Source of the DNA: Acridotheres tristis | Taxonomy: Eukaryota; Chordata; Aves; Passeriformes; Sturnidae | Assembly (NCBI GenBank): GCA_037013685.1 | Contig: CM072891.1 | Span: 19,878,501 to 19,942,500, forward strand | DNA length: 64,000 nucleotides | Direction: 5' to 3' | In this document: in pieces, positions 11,602 to 26,600 of the stretch | Numbering within the stretch: position 1 is the stretch's first letter | Layout of the letters: each line of letters begins with the position of its first letter | Made by a program: the position numbers and the translations under genes | The notes under the pieces: model-generated | What the model saw: only the letters and a program-made list of their open reading frames with translations | Told to the model about the DNA's origin: nothing | Databases searched by the model: none

Positions 11602-14600
11602 GTAAGAATTACCCGTGGATAAATCCTTCAGCAACACGCACTTCCTTGCAGCAAACCCCTCCTGCAGCCACCGAGTGTGCGTCCCCGTTGTTTGGGGTGG
11701 TTTGGGGAAGATGGGGAAGTTCTCTAATAGGTTTGGGCTGGGGGATTTAGCGCACACTGGCAAACAGTGTGCTTTCTTGTTTGGGCAGAAAGCCCCAGAA
11801 GTCCTGCTTTGATTGTTTTCTTGGCTAGAGGATGGGAGTTTTACTGCCCTGAGAGTTTACACTGGGACAGCTTGGGGCAGGCTGGGCTCTGGCAGGGAGT
11901 CCCCATTGCCAGTGATTTCAGTGCTTGGTTAAATTTCAACTTGGGAGTCATCCTACACCAAAAGTAATAGAGTTTCCTGATACGTGCAAAGACAGATGTG
12001 CCTGAGGATGTGATGCACAACCAGTGCAAGCAATCACCTATCCTAGCTGGGCTTTCCATTCCTCCCTCAGAGGATGCTGCCCTAGCACTGGGAAGCATAA
12101 AGCAGCACCTGAGCCGGTGCAGTTCACAGCTCTAAGGGTTAAAATTAACTTTGTGCTTTAATGGGGCAAATCCTAAATGGACATTGCTCAGGAGGCATTT
12201 ATGGAGATGCTGAGCTATCTGCTGTCAAAGAGGAAACACCTGGAGAAGGGATAAGATGACATCCACAGCATGCCACACCACATCCTACTGCATCCTCCCC
12301 ACATCCATGGTTCAGCAGCCCAGATGCTGTGCAGCACTGGGGCTTGCACAAAAAGTAGTCTGCATTCTGAATTGCCAAATTCTTGTCTCAAAGTCCTCAA
12401 TCTTACCACTATTTATGTGTTCAATTTATTTCTTAATCTATTGAACACAGTAGAAAAGTGGTGACAGGATTTGGAATTATAGTCACAGAGAAGCAACATC
12501 TTCATTTTACTGGAAAAATAACAAAAGTTATTTATGAAAACTTACTTTTTTTCCATTAAAATATTTTTTTTCCAAGATACTTCCAAAATTATTCAGGACT
12601 TCTTTTTTTTTTTTTTTTTTTTTTTTTGATAAAAGCATAGCAAAACACCTTCACAGTCTTTTGTGGAAATACCCACGGTGATATTCTGCAGACAAAACCG
12701 CTGCAGTCTGCTCTAAAAGCAAACAGAAGGTCTGGAAAGTAATAACACTCATTAGCTTCTCTAAACCCCCCTTCACACGGGGGCTAGGAAATAATTTGAA
12801 AAGGTCTTTAACACAGCAGATGAGCTCTCTGGTCTGTGCTTTGCTGGTTGGTGCTGTGAGCAGCCTCAGGCCAGAGCAGCACGCAGCACCCCAGTAACCC
12901 AGGGGCTTGCAGGCTCCAGTCCTGTCGGCGTGGGCAGAGCTGTGCTGCTGGCCCTGCAGGACCATTGGCATTGCCCAAATTTAATTGAGTGCTTAAGAGG
13001 GCAATGACAAGAACAGCTCTTAAAATGAAGGGCTTTGGTCCCTGTTCCATGATCCAAAGCTTGCTGGGCCAGGCTCAACCATGAGGATGTTTCTTCTTCT
13101 CTGGCCATTCCCTGGTTTTGTTTACAGCTGCTGACAGCCACCTGGGCTTGCTCATGCAGCCAGGGTCAGCCCTGGCTATTAATCTTCTGAAAAGCTTCAT
13201 TCTCTCTTGTGTAAATCCTGCCCTCTCCTTCCTGTGGCTCTTCCCACGCTGGGACTCATCCTATCCATGTCACTCCCCTTAGTTCAAACCCACCCCTGCA
13301 TTTCCTTGCTCCCAAGGGACAGAGTGAACCTCCTGTTCTCCCTTACCCCTGCTAAAGAAAACCAGAAGCAGTCAGGAGAACAGAAGGTTTGCAGGAAAGA
13401 CAGGGGTGTTCTTGGGAGCCAGAGGGATGGACATCAGCTGAAGTGGTGATGATGGGCCTGTCCTGTCTTTGTGCTTCTCCTGGGGGTGTGTTTGCAGAGA
13501 GACACGTGGAAGTGGCCAGATTTCTAACAGCATTCAGCCAGTCTCCCTTGCTCCCTGGGAGCTTTTCTGTTAGCCTGAGCACACATTGTGGCCAGGGCCA
13601 CAAATACTGGAATGATTTTGCCGTGGCTATCTTCAACAGTGGAGCTCACCCAAAGAAGGATAAATGGAATAACTGGAAGGAGAGAAGGACTGTGTCAGGC
13701 TGTGGCTCTTTCAGGCCAGGTTTAGGCCTTTTTACATGCCCCTCAATGCTAATTTTCTTTTTTGCTGTGTTTCAGCTACGACTTCAAGCCATCTGGGCCT
13801 TCGGAGCTGGAGGAAGATGAGGGGTTCAGTGACTGGTCCCAGAAGCTCGAGCAGCGCAGGCAGAGGTGGGTAGGGCACAGATGAACCAAGGGCAGGGATA
13901 TCCATGTCCCCAGCAAAAGGACTGGCCCTGAGGAGGGGTGACCAGACCCAGGGCAAGTCTGGCATGTGGTAAGAATGAGGCCAGAGCCTGGAGCATCAGC
14001 AGGACACAACAGACCGTGCACCACTGGGCCAGATGCTCCCTGCCTGCCATTTGGGCTAGCACGGAGGAATGGCCCAGGGGCGGCCCCAGGCTTTGGGGAT
14101 GTTTGGATTGAGCTTTGTGCTCCAAGCAAGGGCAGCCTGCCAGGACGTCTGGGCTTGGAGGAGTGACAACAGCAGATTTAAGCCACCTGAGCTGCTGCAG
14201 GGGCTGAAATGGTCTCTAACATAATCCAGGCCAGCCTAAAAAGCTGTTCTAAGTTATTGCTGCTTCCTAGCTCATGTCAGCATAGTGGCTGTTATGGCCC
14301 CAGCCCACCTTGTGCCTGACTCCTCTTGGAGCAGGAAAGAAAAAGGAAGCAAAGAACTCTGAGAGGTGCTTGTGTGCCAGCTGTTTAGTCCCCATCTCCC
14401 ATCATTCCTCCCTTACAGAAATAAACCAAACTCCTGCCTTAACCACTTCCCTTGGATACCATTTACCTGCACATGAACTCTTGGCAGCTTGATTTTGTAG
14501 GGAATTTTTGGCATAGCCTCTTCTTTACCCTGAAGAATTCTTTGCACAGAGAGGTGGTAGATGCCCCTTCCCTGGAAACATTCAAGGTCAGGTTGGACAG

Positions 14601-17600
14601 GACTCAGAGAAGCCTGATCTGATTAAAAAGGTTCCTGCTTATTTCAGAGGGATTGGACTTGATGACCTTTAAAGGTCCTTTGCAACCCAAACTATTCTGT
14701 GACTGAAAAAGTGCTTAAGATTAATATTTACTGCTGAATAAATAAAAAGAACTCAAAGTTTTGTTACTTTTCCGCAAATGTTGTGGCTAAACCATGCTGC
14801 AAGCTGTACCTTTGCAGCCCTGACCCCACAAGCACTTCTCAAGCACCTCCAAGGCCCAGCACAACGTGATTATAACATCTGTGGGAACAGTTAGAAATCA
14901 TCTGCTTTTTGCTTTGCTGCCTTTTTTTCCAGTCCTCCTTGCAAAGAGCTTTTCTGGAAAGAAAGGCTACTGCTAGTCCCTCCTTGGCCTTCAAAAGAGA
15001 ATTAGTTGGAATTAACATTATCCTCCCCAGGTATTTCTTGTTGGGTTTTTTATGTGATGCTTGTGTTATCCCTGCAGGGAGGGGAGAGTGCTGAGCAGGG
15101 CTCTTTATGGCAGGTGAAGGCCATCAGTGAGAGCTGGTACTTTAAAAGCAGGAGCTGTAGCTAAAGGCTTTTTGGGTAAGAGTTGGTTGGGAGGCAGCTG
15201 AGGGGACTTAGACTCTGGGGGCCTTTTTCTAAAGGGCTCTGCTGGGCTTGTTTCATAGCAGGGACTGTGCCCTGTGAAGTCCTTTCAGCAGCTCTGTCCC
15301 TGGGGACCTGCTTCACCCAAAGGACGAGCTTGGAGTGTGCTATGAGCACAGGTTGGTTGTGTGTCTGCCTGTGATGTCCCATGCTGGGACAAGCGGTGCT
15401 GTGGTCAGGATTTCCCAACTTGTTAACCTGAAGATGAGCCAAATTCTGGGTTTTAAGTGGTGGCTGTGAAAGAGTGGATGGAGACAGCTGGTCTCCACTG
15501 GATGGAACTAAACCAGGTCCTTGCATCCTCTGAGGACCTTGGTGCTAAGGGATATTTTCTTTTTGGTCCTGCTTCTCCCCTTTGAGGTAGGAGATCCATG
15601 CTATCAGCTGTGTGCAAGAAGGTGAAGCTGTGCCAGCCTAGCTGCTTCCCATGCAACATTGCTGTGGTGTGAAAGGCATCCTATAGGCTGCACTGTGTTT
15701 GCTGGCCTTAATTTTTAATGTGAGCTTGCACTTGAGCTGGAGACATTGCTGGCATCCTGGTGGAGAACTGCTAGCTTCCTGGGCCTTCAGAGCCTGTTTG
15801 CTCTTGGTGAGAGGATGATGAGAAACAAGTCAAGCAAGCCAGCATATTCATCATCTTTTTTTCCCCGTGTGGTCATTGTAGAGGTCTGGCTGGTAGCTGA
15901 CCTGTGAGCTGCCTTCCCAGCAGCACAGAGGTGGGTGGAAAGGTCTTGTTGGAACTTGTTTTTGTGTTTTGGTGCTGCCTGTTGAGGGAGGAGCAGTGAG
16001 TCAGCCTTGCCCTTTGGCAGCTGCCTGTTAGCCAGCTCTCTAGCCCTGCTCTCTCAAGCCAGGCGATTTTCTAAGAACTGAGTGGGAGGAGAAAGCTCTT
16101 TTGGCTGGGAAAAGTAAGATGGCAATAACAGCTTGGTGCATGGCTGTGAGCCAGGGAGAGTTCTGGGGTTCTGTATTCGTCCCTGTGCCCAAAGGCATGG
16201 GCTGCTCTGCTTTTGCAAAGTTGATTGCATAAACATACTCTTGGGTCTCCTCTTGCAGCCTCAGAGACTTGGAGCAAGTCTCTTGTACCAAACCCATTGT
16301 GGATTTTTTTAAATCCCTAAGCCAAGAGATGACCCCATCTGCTTTGGAACTCATTTGTTTTGCTGGGATATGAGATGAGCGATGTGAGTAGAGGTGCAAT
16401 TTTTTCCAGTGGGCAAAACTGAGGCTTGGAATCGGGTGTCAAAGTATTGCTTGCGAGGCACTGTGCCTTGCCTGTGGAATAATTGCAGTGGAGTGGCTCT
16501 GTAGCCTTGCCCTAGGGTATAGTTTCAGCTTGAGAAGCATGTTCATGTGTTGTTGGTTGGGTTCTCCTTCAGCAAGAGATTCTGTTAACATGGAAGATGA
16601 GTTTAGGCAGAGAATGGCTGTGTTTGGTGCCCCACATTGAATTAATGCTGGGAACCATGGGGGAAGCATCAGATTTGTGTTTGACTGCAGGATGTTAGCA
16701 GGGATTTTAGCTGTAGCCAAGCAGGGAATTGAGCCAGCACCACATCATGGTGGCAGTGTCCTCTCTGCCAGGGTTCTGAGCAGAGGGCTCTTCTCTGCTT
16801 TCCTATGGGTCTTGCCCAACATCTTGTCGTGCTGGTACCTTCAGCTCTGCCATAGCTCTTAGTTGAGTTGAGTCCTGGACACTTGAAGTGAGGAAGTGAG
16901 ATGTGACTGCTGTTGCATCTGGGTGCTTGGAGCTGGCTGTGAGCCCTGGTGTGGAATACCCAGCACGCTGCAGGTTTGGGGAAGTGATAAAATTGGATTT
17001 CTAGAGATCTGAGCTACCTCATAGTATCTTTTGGCTCATAACTGTGGTTTTCTTCTTGGATCTCTCCCCCATCTCCAGGTCTCCAAGACAGTCCTACGAA
17101 GAAGAGGACAGTGGTGTGAGAGAAGCTGAGGTCAAACTGGAGCAGATCCAGCTGGATCAGGAAAGCCCAGAGGAGAATATGGCTGTCAGAGAGGAAGAGA
17201 GGCTGTGCCAGGAGGAAGAAAAGGTTCAAGAGCAGGAGGAGCAGGAGCAAGCTGAGCAAGAGGTGGGATCAGGAGGTGCTGATCCTCTTCTTTCCAGAGG
17301 GCTGATGCTGGGGGCTGCTCTCCCATGCCTTGGCTCACCATTGCTGCTGGGAGTTGAGCCCATGTAGGCACTGATGTGCTTTCATGGCATGACCTGGTGC
17401 CACTCTTGCCTGTGTGCTGGGCCTTCTTATGGTCACTGGAGGCAGCCTCTTTCCTTTTTTTAGGGGGTGTGTTTGCTCCCAGAACTTGGGGTGGCTTTGC
17501 CATGTCCCTGTCATGCTGAGGAGGAAAGTGTTAATTCTCCTGTGGCCTTGTGAGTAGCTTCACATGAGACCTCAAATCTAAATTATACTGCTTGTTTTTC

Positions 17601-20600
17601 TCTCCCCAGCCTTTATCACACCTTTGGAGTGCTTTGTTTTGGTAGATCTCTTAGCCTTGCATTGCTCCCAGCTGAGGTTTTTTTTTGTTCTGATAATTCC
17701 TGGATAAGAGGGGGAGAGAGAGAGGCACAAAGCTGGAATTCAAATGGTGTGCAAGTTAGGCAGCTGAGCTTCAAATATCATTTGTAAATGGGTTTTGGCT
17801 GTCTGGGGCTAGTAAGATTTTTGTATTTGAACTGTGTATTACTCTTTCCGACCCTTTATTCTAAAGGCAGTTTCTCTCTCACTCCTTTTGGCTTCTAAAT
17901 AAGAAATTAATGTTTTCCTATCTCAATTGTAGTAAGAGATCTTTATAACTGATGCAAAGACCCCTTTTAATACCATTTGGGAATCTTGAACCTGCAAAAT
18001 TTCTGATTTCTGCCCTCACTTCCAAATGACATATGAGCTTCTTCCTGAATGCTTCCAAATTAGATAATGTTAACTCTAAATTTCTGTGTTTTTATGTTTA
18101 TTTAGTGTAAAGCAGGAAGCCTGAGAGACCGGGAAAAATCACTGTTGTTGCATAATAAGCAGTTTGACCAACTCACTTCCTGGCTTGTTCTTTTTCTGCA
18201 CTCAGGAAAAGAAGAGAAGGCGAAATGATGGAGAGAAGGAAGAAGAAACACCAGAGAAACGGCAGAAGGCCCCAAGCTTTGGCAGCCTGGAAGAGGAGGA
18301 GCTGTGCTCTGACCACACTGCCGTGTGCTCCACAAAGGTCTGTGTTCCTGGGGCCCCTCTGGGTGCATGACAGCTGCCACAACAGAGCACCCAGCTATTG
18401 ATGAGGAAAGGTTATGCAGGGCTCACAGTGATGTGCAGTGGGAATCCCGTTATCTGTCCTGCTACAAGCTGAGACAAACCACATGAACATTTTGCCTCAT
18501 CTTTCATGGCTGTCAGCCCCTCTTCTCCTCCTACTTTGCCTGCTTGAGCTGTTGGAGGCTGTAGCAATCACTCTAAAAGTCTAAAGTTCGTTGAGGGCTC
18601 CAGGGAATATTGTGATACTGAGATACCTGTGCTTTCAACTTGTGTAGTCTTTAACAAAATTCACAAGAACTTAATCGTAATGAAATTTCCCTTCCGAAGG
18701 GGGAAAAAACCCAATAACTGAAACAGCGGCATTTCTCTCCTACTTAGAACAAAATGTATGACTTAAGTTGTTTAAACAAATGAGGATTTCTGTTCTTTGA
18801 AACATTGTGTCCTTCCTGATCACATCTGTCTGCATTGATGCTCTTGTGAAACTTCCATTTTAACACCACCTGAATTGCATCTTATGACTTGTGTTGCATT
18901 TACTACAAATCCTCAGTTCTGTGTGTGCTTCTAAATACAATAGATACAGATTAGTGCTTCTGTACTGAATGGGTTTTTTGTCTTTGTAAGCCTTCACCTT
19001 TTCGATTGTAGCGGTGAGGGAGATGGTGAGGTGTCTGTGTAGCCTGTTAATCTGCTATTAGAGCTACCTTTGGTTTTTTTTGGATTTAGTTTTGTGCTAT
19101 TTGTGGCTTACTCAATATTTCCTGACTCAGGATGATTGTATGAGCACTTCCTTTTGCATCAGCAAATAGATGGCAAGAGGAAGGTTTCATCATCTACAGC
19201 CATCAGATTCTTGCTCTTAGTGGAGAATCCATTTTATAGTCAAATTAAAAGAGGAGAGATGTGTAGTGGGTGTGGATGCAGGCTGGGTGCTAATGCCAAA
19301 TTTGAAAAGTGTGATGGGGGTAGCCAAAGCGTATTCCTGAAGTGGAACTGGTAGGAAAATGGGGAAAACACTTTCAGCAACTTTTATGTGCTGAAACTTC
19401 AGTCTTTACAACCCCAAAACAGACATCTTCTTGACCTCAGTTTAACTGCTGCTGCTAGGATTAGCCCAGGGAAAGGTTTAGAAATACAGTCTCTGTTTTG
19501 TAATGGTGATGTCAGAGCTCACTGGCACACTAAGCTGGATGTAAAACTGTTCAGGAAAAATCTGAGCTTGTAATCTTTCCAAAGGAAGGATGATCTTTAC
19601 ACCCCAGCTAGCAGGGCTCTGTGAACACAGAACTAAACACATAGGCCACCAAGAAGGTGTTTTGGCACAGGAAACTCTGCAGAAGCCCTGCTTGTAGTGA
19701 AACACAAAAGCATCTGCAGTCAGTGGTGTGTTCCCTGCCAGACGTGGCTGGTGGAGGCTGGGTACACATTTGGGGCAGGCTGATGTTGGGTTATGGGGTG
19801 TTATTTGGGGTTCAGAGGGTCAGTGTGGCTGAGGGCTGAAGTAGGGGGGGTGTATGGAGGCAAGGGGGAAGTCTTGTGCCAGTCCTGTTTTGTCACAGGC
19901 TGCTTGTGAGCCCCGAGTTTTGAGGCTGGCTCAATGAGCAACTGGGGTTTCTTCTGGCCTTCAAGAAGTACTTGGGACCAGGGAAATGCACAATTCTCAA
20001 TGCAAGGAAATGCCAGGGTTGGGGGGAGGTGGTCTCCAAATAGCACAACGAAAGGTGTTCCTACCTAGACTGTCGTATTGAGATATATTGTCACTTAGAG
20101 CTTTTTCTAGGCCCCTCTGTGTTTAACCTAGTGTTTTTCATGACCTTTCAGAAGTGCCTGTGTACGGTTTGCACCTTCACACCATCTCCCTAGAAGGGTT
20201 GGCAAGGCTTTTACCTATTGACATGTACTTGTATTTGGGCAGCTGAGGCAAAGATCTGCCAGATTCCCCTTTGAGATTGGTGCTGTGCCCTGGCAGGTAC
20301 CAGCCTGCCCATCAATGAGCCAGGTGGATTCTGAAGTGATGGCTCAGGGGCAGGCAGCAGCTCCTGCAGCAGCAAGCAAAGGAGAGGGCTGACAGCAGGC
20401 AGACAGCCTGTCCAGCAGACAGAGCTGGCTGATGGGCTTCTGTCCTGCTGCTGTGGGGGACCCTGCAGAGTGACTCTCCTCAGGTCATCTCTGTTAGCCG
20501 GGGTTGCACTATTTGCTTGCTCTCTAATGGGCCTCGTGCTCTTGGGCACAGCTGGTAAATGTGTCCTCTATGTGACACTGTCTTGTCTTCTGTTTAGCTA

Positions 20601-23600
20601 AAATTTAGCACCAGCATCCTGAAAGCATCTTAAAGGATCATTTAGTGCTGTTTTTTATCTGCTAACTTGGTAGGTGATGTTTCCTGTGGCACAGGCAGCA
20701 GTTTTACAGGGGGAGAAGGCTCCTTTTTACTTGGTTGCTGCTCCTTGACTCTGTGGGAGCCGGTGTTAAGGAAGCCCCCCCTTTGGCTTCAAGGTGATTT
20801 TTCTCTCTGTATGCTTGCTTTCTGGGGCATGAAAGAGTCACAAGGTTTAGCAACATTTCAGCTTTCCTTTCCTGCAGTGGTTGTGAAGTGTTTGCTTGCC
20901 TTCCTGCCTTGGCCAAAGAGTTATTGCACAAGAGCCTCTGGTGCAAAACTCTTTCCTGATGGCTTGACATGAAGACCTGCCTCACAGGGGTCTTCATGTG
21001 CTGATTTGCCCTGTCTGTGTGCTTCTCTGGTGTGGATAAGTTGACCTAACTCATGCCTGTGCTGCTCCCATGCTTGGCTTCTCTTCTGCAGATGTGGCCT
21101 CTAGTTTTCCCCCTTGTCTTTCTGTACTTTCCATTCCCCTTTTTGTATCTGGTTAGGAAACCAAAGGTCTGGGAGAGACCTTCTCCTTCACCAGAGGGGG
21201 TCGAGAAAATGGTCTTGGTTGGTGTTTCAGCTGTCAATTTACACATTGCTGGATTGCCCCTGAAATTGGTTGGGATTCTCTCTCCCTGCTTGGAAAGAAG
21301 GAAGAAAGGGAATGCTCACTGTCTCTCTGATCATTAGAGGAACATGGGGGCTGACTGAGGGGTTCCTAACCAAAATATGGGTGAGAGATCAGGGCCTAGA
21401 AATGGTCAACTAAGGTGACCTGCATCCATCTGAGGTGCAGGGACAAAAGTTACATCTTTGTCTTCCTTCTCCCTTTCAGATCACGGACAGAACTGAGTCG
21501 CTGAACCGCTCAATACAGAAAAGGTATTTCTGGGGTTGGCCTCAGGGTAAGGCGGGTCACTTGCCGCAAATGGACATTGTCAGCAGGTCCTGCTGTGGGG
21601 AAGGGCAGGAGTGGCAGGCTGCCTGTGGCCCACAAAGCCCTCCCTTCTGCCTCAGCACTGGGGGAACACCTCAATCCTCCTCTCTGTTCTGCAGTAACAG
21701 CATAAAGAAGAGTCAGCCTCCTCTCCCTGTGTCCAAGATTGATGACAGGCTGGAGCAGTACACTCAGGCTATTGAGGTGGGTTGCTGTGCTGTCTCTGCC
21801 CCCACCCTCCCAGGAGCCCTCTTTGCTGGTGTTGCTCTCCCACCATGCTTCTTAGCCTTACCATCTGTGAGATGACAGCTAAATTGTCTTCTCTTTGATG
21901 GGAGCAATCCTTGCTCCTGTCTGTATGTCCCTCCACAGCATGAAGTAGGTTTCTTTAGCAAGCTGTCCCATGCTTGTATTTTCATGTTCTCTGCTTAAAA
22001 AGTGGGAGTATCTTGACAGGAACTAGTAGGACTCTATAATTCTCCTTTTACAACCCCTTATCTCCAAGGACCTTCCAGGGTTAGAAATAATCAAGAGACA
22101 CACTCTGATGGCAAACTATCTGTTTATTTTCCAGACTTCCACAAAGGCTCCAAAGCCTGTCCGGCAGCCCTCTCTTGACCTTCCCACCACGAGCATGATG
22201 GTAGCCAGCACAAAAAGCCTCTGGGAGACTGGGGAGGTGACAGCTCAGTCTGCTGTGAAGCCCTCAGCCTGTAAGGTACAGCCCTTGGAGGACTTGCCCT
22301 GCTTGTGCTGGAGGCAGGGATTGGTCCCTGGGCATAACGTGCCTTGTCCTTGTTTATCCTGTTTATACATCTTGTTTGTGGGGCCTACAAGCTCCAAAAG
22401 CATCTCTATTAGAAGTCTTTCATCACGTAGTAAGGCTTTGCACCTTGGAGATTCAGTTTTTTCTGGCAGGGTCCCCAACTGTTCCTTGGTGGTACATCCA
22501 GGAAAAGCTCTGTGTTGGTGGTTGAGGCGCTGATTTGAAATGGGAATAAAATCAGCTGGTGGGGAGAAGGAATGTGGATCTTGCAGGGGCTTGGGCTGAG
22601 CTCCAGTTGTCAGGCATGAAGTTGCATCTAGTACCAAGGTGGTAAATGTTGTAAATTTGGAAAATCCAGAGTATTACGTGTTGCTCTCAGTGATTTCACT
22701 TTCTGGATGTTGTGGGGAAGGCTGGTTCTGTAACACATTAGTTGCAAATCTGTGTTTATGAGAGCAGAATTCCTTATGGTAGAGAAGCCTTGATGTTTAC
22801 ATGTCCTAAATAGTTGATGAACTTAAGAAAATAAACATCTTGGAGCTAATTCAGACTCTTGTGGAAGAATGATAGGAAAACATAGGATATACTGGGGACA
22901 GGAAGATGTTTTCACAGTCGTGGGTTTTAGCAGCAGCTGTTACAGGTCAGATGATGTGATATTATAAATTAAAAAAAGAGGTCATATATGTGGGTTGGAA
23001 ATGGATGTGCACAAAGACACATTCAGCAGCAGTGAAGGGTAATGAAAACTTCATTTTCTCAGGATATTGTGGCTGGAGACATTGTGAGTAAAAGAAGCCT
23101 TTGGGAACAGAAGGGGAGTACCAAACCTGAGAGCAGTGTCAAGGTGAGTTGGTGTCTGTGGCTGTGAGAGCACTTGCTCTGCTGAAAAAGAAAAGAGCTG
23201 TTGACTGGATTGGAAGTATTGAGAAAATTAGGTTCTGTAGGGACGAGGGCTGCCTGTATCTATCAATGCAATTTCATGCTTAAGAGCTTTTCCCAACAGT
23301 GAATTGCTATTGGTTCAGCTCTAGTGAAAGCAGGGGCAAAAATACTTTTACATCTAGTAATTCTGAAAGGTCTCTTGAATAGCATGTTATTCTCAGCCCA
23401 TGAGCTGGGAGTCCCAGCCTTCTAGGCTCAAATGGAACTGCAAATCTGAGTAATTTTGCTCTTGTTATGCTTTTTGGCACTGAGAGTAAACAAAACATGC
23501 AGAACTAAGCAGAACTGAACCTAAGACAGTATCGCTTGCAGATGGATCTGGGGTTTTGTGGCAATGTTTGTGGAAATGTCTTCTAAAATGCAGCAAGCAG

Positions 23601-26600
23601 CTACTACTCAAACTATCGAGGCTGGGAGAGGAAGATCAAAGTATCTTGTCAGTCCGTGTTGAAACTGCCACTATCTGGTAAATCCCACAATCTCTTGCCA
23701 TAGATAAAAGCAACCCTGGCTCGGGGCTCTTAGATGAGCCCTCCCTCACGATGCCTGCATTGCATCTTCTTTCCTATTGCATGTCCTGTTCTTGTTGTGT
23801 TACCTTACGCTTATAGAAGGTGATGATGGATCTGTGCAGAGAGTTTGTGTGAAGGAGGCAAGAAGGCAGTACAGAATGGGCTGTCTCCAAGCCCTCGGGG
23901 ATTAAAGGCAACTGTGTCATGTGCTCCTCTGGCTTCAGTTGTTTGATTTTTGACTGCCTATTTAATGGAGAAAAATTCTGACTTTGACTCTTCCTTTCTC
24001 TCCTGTTCAGTCCATTCCTTCTGGCAAAAAGTATAAATTTGTTGCAACAGGCCATGGCCAGTACAAGAAGGTGTTGATAGACGATGCTGCAGAGCAATAG
24101 TATGTCTGGAGAACTCATTAACCAGGTAGGTGGGATGTGACTCTGCTGTGTGTAACAAACTCCTGGGCTGTTCTGGCAGGATGCTGGGGTTATTTCTGCC
24201 AGCAGCACTTAGGGTGAGTTGGAAGGTGCTGTATGGAACAGCTGGAGCCTTGCTTCTGGGCCTGACTGGCTGGGCTGCAATGGAGTGAGTACACAGCACG
24301 GTTTGTTTTGGTCTCTGCCTTTCTGATGCTGCTAGGAAGCTGGATAGCTCTGTTTGTTGGATCTTCAGGGCAGTCTCTGAGCTGCTGCTGCTTGGGTGAA
24401 GATGTGTTTGCCTTTGCTAGTTCAAAGGAATGGTCTCTATCTGCTGTCTTTCCTTATGCTCTCTTAAGTGTTAGCTGGAGATATGTGAATATCTAGTAGA
24501 TGTTCTGGCTGAGTATGGGGGCTGATGTACTTCTGAAATTCAAATGTTTCTGGGGTCTAATTCCCAGATCTACTGAATTAATCAGGGAGAACTTTTAATG
24601 ACTTCAGTAACCTCTCAGAATCAGTCTGTAATAAGGTTGCAGCAGGAAGGATGTGAGCATCTGCTGTACTGGGTAGACCAACAGAGCAGAAAGGACTGTT
24701 CTCTGATGTGCAGCGCGGGCAAGGCAGAGCTGGGTTGCTGTCTCTGTGCTCTCTTGAAATGGTCTTTGGATCTCGTGTTCCTATTGCATTTATGCTCATA
24801 GATATCCTGGTGTTATCTTGAGTGGATGATAGTAGAGGGTTATGGCAGTAAGAAGGAATGGCATAGGGGGAGGTGATAACTGGTTGGATCCAACTGGGCA
24901 ACATCTGGCACAATGAGTGGAGAGGAAGTTGAGGGTGAAAACAAGCTCATTCTCTTTTTTATTTTTTTCCCTACTGTAAAAAAGAAGCTTTATTTCATTG
25001 CCAAGGTTAAAATAGCTCTGCCTGCTACAAAATACCTTTTGTTTCTGAATTCTTCTGGGGCCTGTGTTCCTTCTTTCCCCCTCCCTCCCACCCTTAAGGA
25101 GCTGGCTTCTGAGTGTTGCATATTGTTTTGTTTGTTTAGGCTTTTTTTCCTTTTGTAGTGCCCGTTTAGAGGAAACGCCCTTTTGAATGCTACTTTGAGA
25201 TGGGCAGCAATGCAAGCCCAAGACTGCCTGAAGCTATGCTTTTAGTCCACAGAGCTTGCATCTTCAACTTGCTTTTCTGCCTGTGACTTTGAGAAACCCA
25301 TTATGACGTCTTCCCTTTGATAAGTCTTCTCTTTCTCCTAAAGTTTGTTTCAGTGCACCAGGTGGGAACCTAGTGAGCTTCCCTTCTCAACAGCGAACAG
25401 GTTTTGCTAGGTTGTCAGCAAGTTTTGTTTGCTCTACCTGCAACTCAAATGAAAATGCCTTTGGCTCTGGTCTTTGTCCAGCATCCTTTCCTGAGAGGCA
25501 AGGCACTGTCACAGGACGTCCTCTAGGATCCACGCAGCACTCCAAGCAGCCATGGCACAACACTGTTGTTCTCTGAGTTTGTTCACGTGGAAGTATTTTT
25601 TTCTACTGTGGATAGCAAAATGGCTGTGATAGCTGAAGGAGCTTGGCTTGTTTCTGTTCTTAGGTTCTTAGCTGTCTGTTTTATATGCTCTGAGCTCTCT
25701 GCTCTCCAGCTCCTCTGCACCACCTTTTGAACTATGCTCATGCTTTTTCCCTACTGCTGGATCACTGTCATGGCCTTCTGGCTCCCAAACCCTTCTGGCT
25801 CACCCCTGTCACTTGCTTTACACCACCTTATCAGCTTTCTAGTTGCTTAAACACAGGTGTGGAGTTTTTTTCCTCCTTCCCTCCCTTCCTGGTCTGCAGG
25901 ACCTCACTGCAGGCTATGGAACAAGGGTTTTTTTTGTAATTGTCAATTTGGGCTCTTAGCAACTGCCTGATGCTGTTTGGCATTGAAAAATAGGCAAACT
26001 CTGTGCCTAGCAGCATTCCCCTTCCTCAGCACAGCAGCTCAGGCTGGAGCACACCACAGTGACTTCCAGTGGACAGCCACTGATAGAAATCTGTTGTCTA
26101 CAGGGATATGTCTGTGGTACTCTCATGTCAGCATCTGTCTCTGCAGGACTTGCCATGCTTACTGTGTGCCTCTACCCTTTGCTTTTGGGGTAAAAAGGCT
26201 CAACCATGCACCCAGATCTGCATTCCTGTCTCTTTCCTTCATGTGGAATTGCTCTCCCCAGTGGCATTTCCCCATCCTTCATCCATGTGCAGTGGGGCTG
26301 GGGTGTGAATGCAGCCTGACTGGAAGCCTAGCAGATGCAAAAGCCTTAGTGAGAGTTGCTGGTTTGCTCTGGGTGGTTGTCCTTGGTGCAGGACAAAAGC
26401 AGTTTTAAAGCAGAAATGCTTCTTAAACCACCGTCACTTAGTGTCCCAAATATAATCGACATTGGCTGCTCTGCCTCATGCCAGTGCTGTGCTCTTGTGC
26501 ACACAGACCTTTGTGCAGAGGCATCCATCTGGCTGTGCTGCAGTAAGGTGCCATTAATCACTCTCTGGTAAGGTTGCCTCTATCTGCATTACGTGTTTTA

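Noticed and set aside
11940..11980. CACCAAAAGTAAT as a second mariner end
   Set aside because: Only about 12 bases match, in the wrong relation to the 8572 segment; chance similarity.
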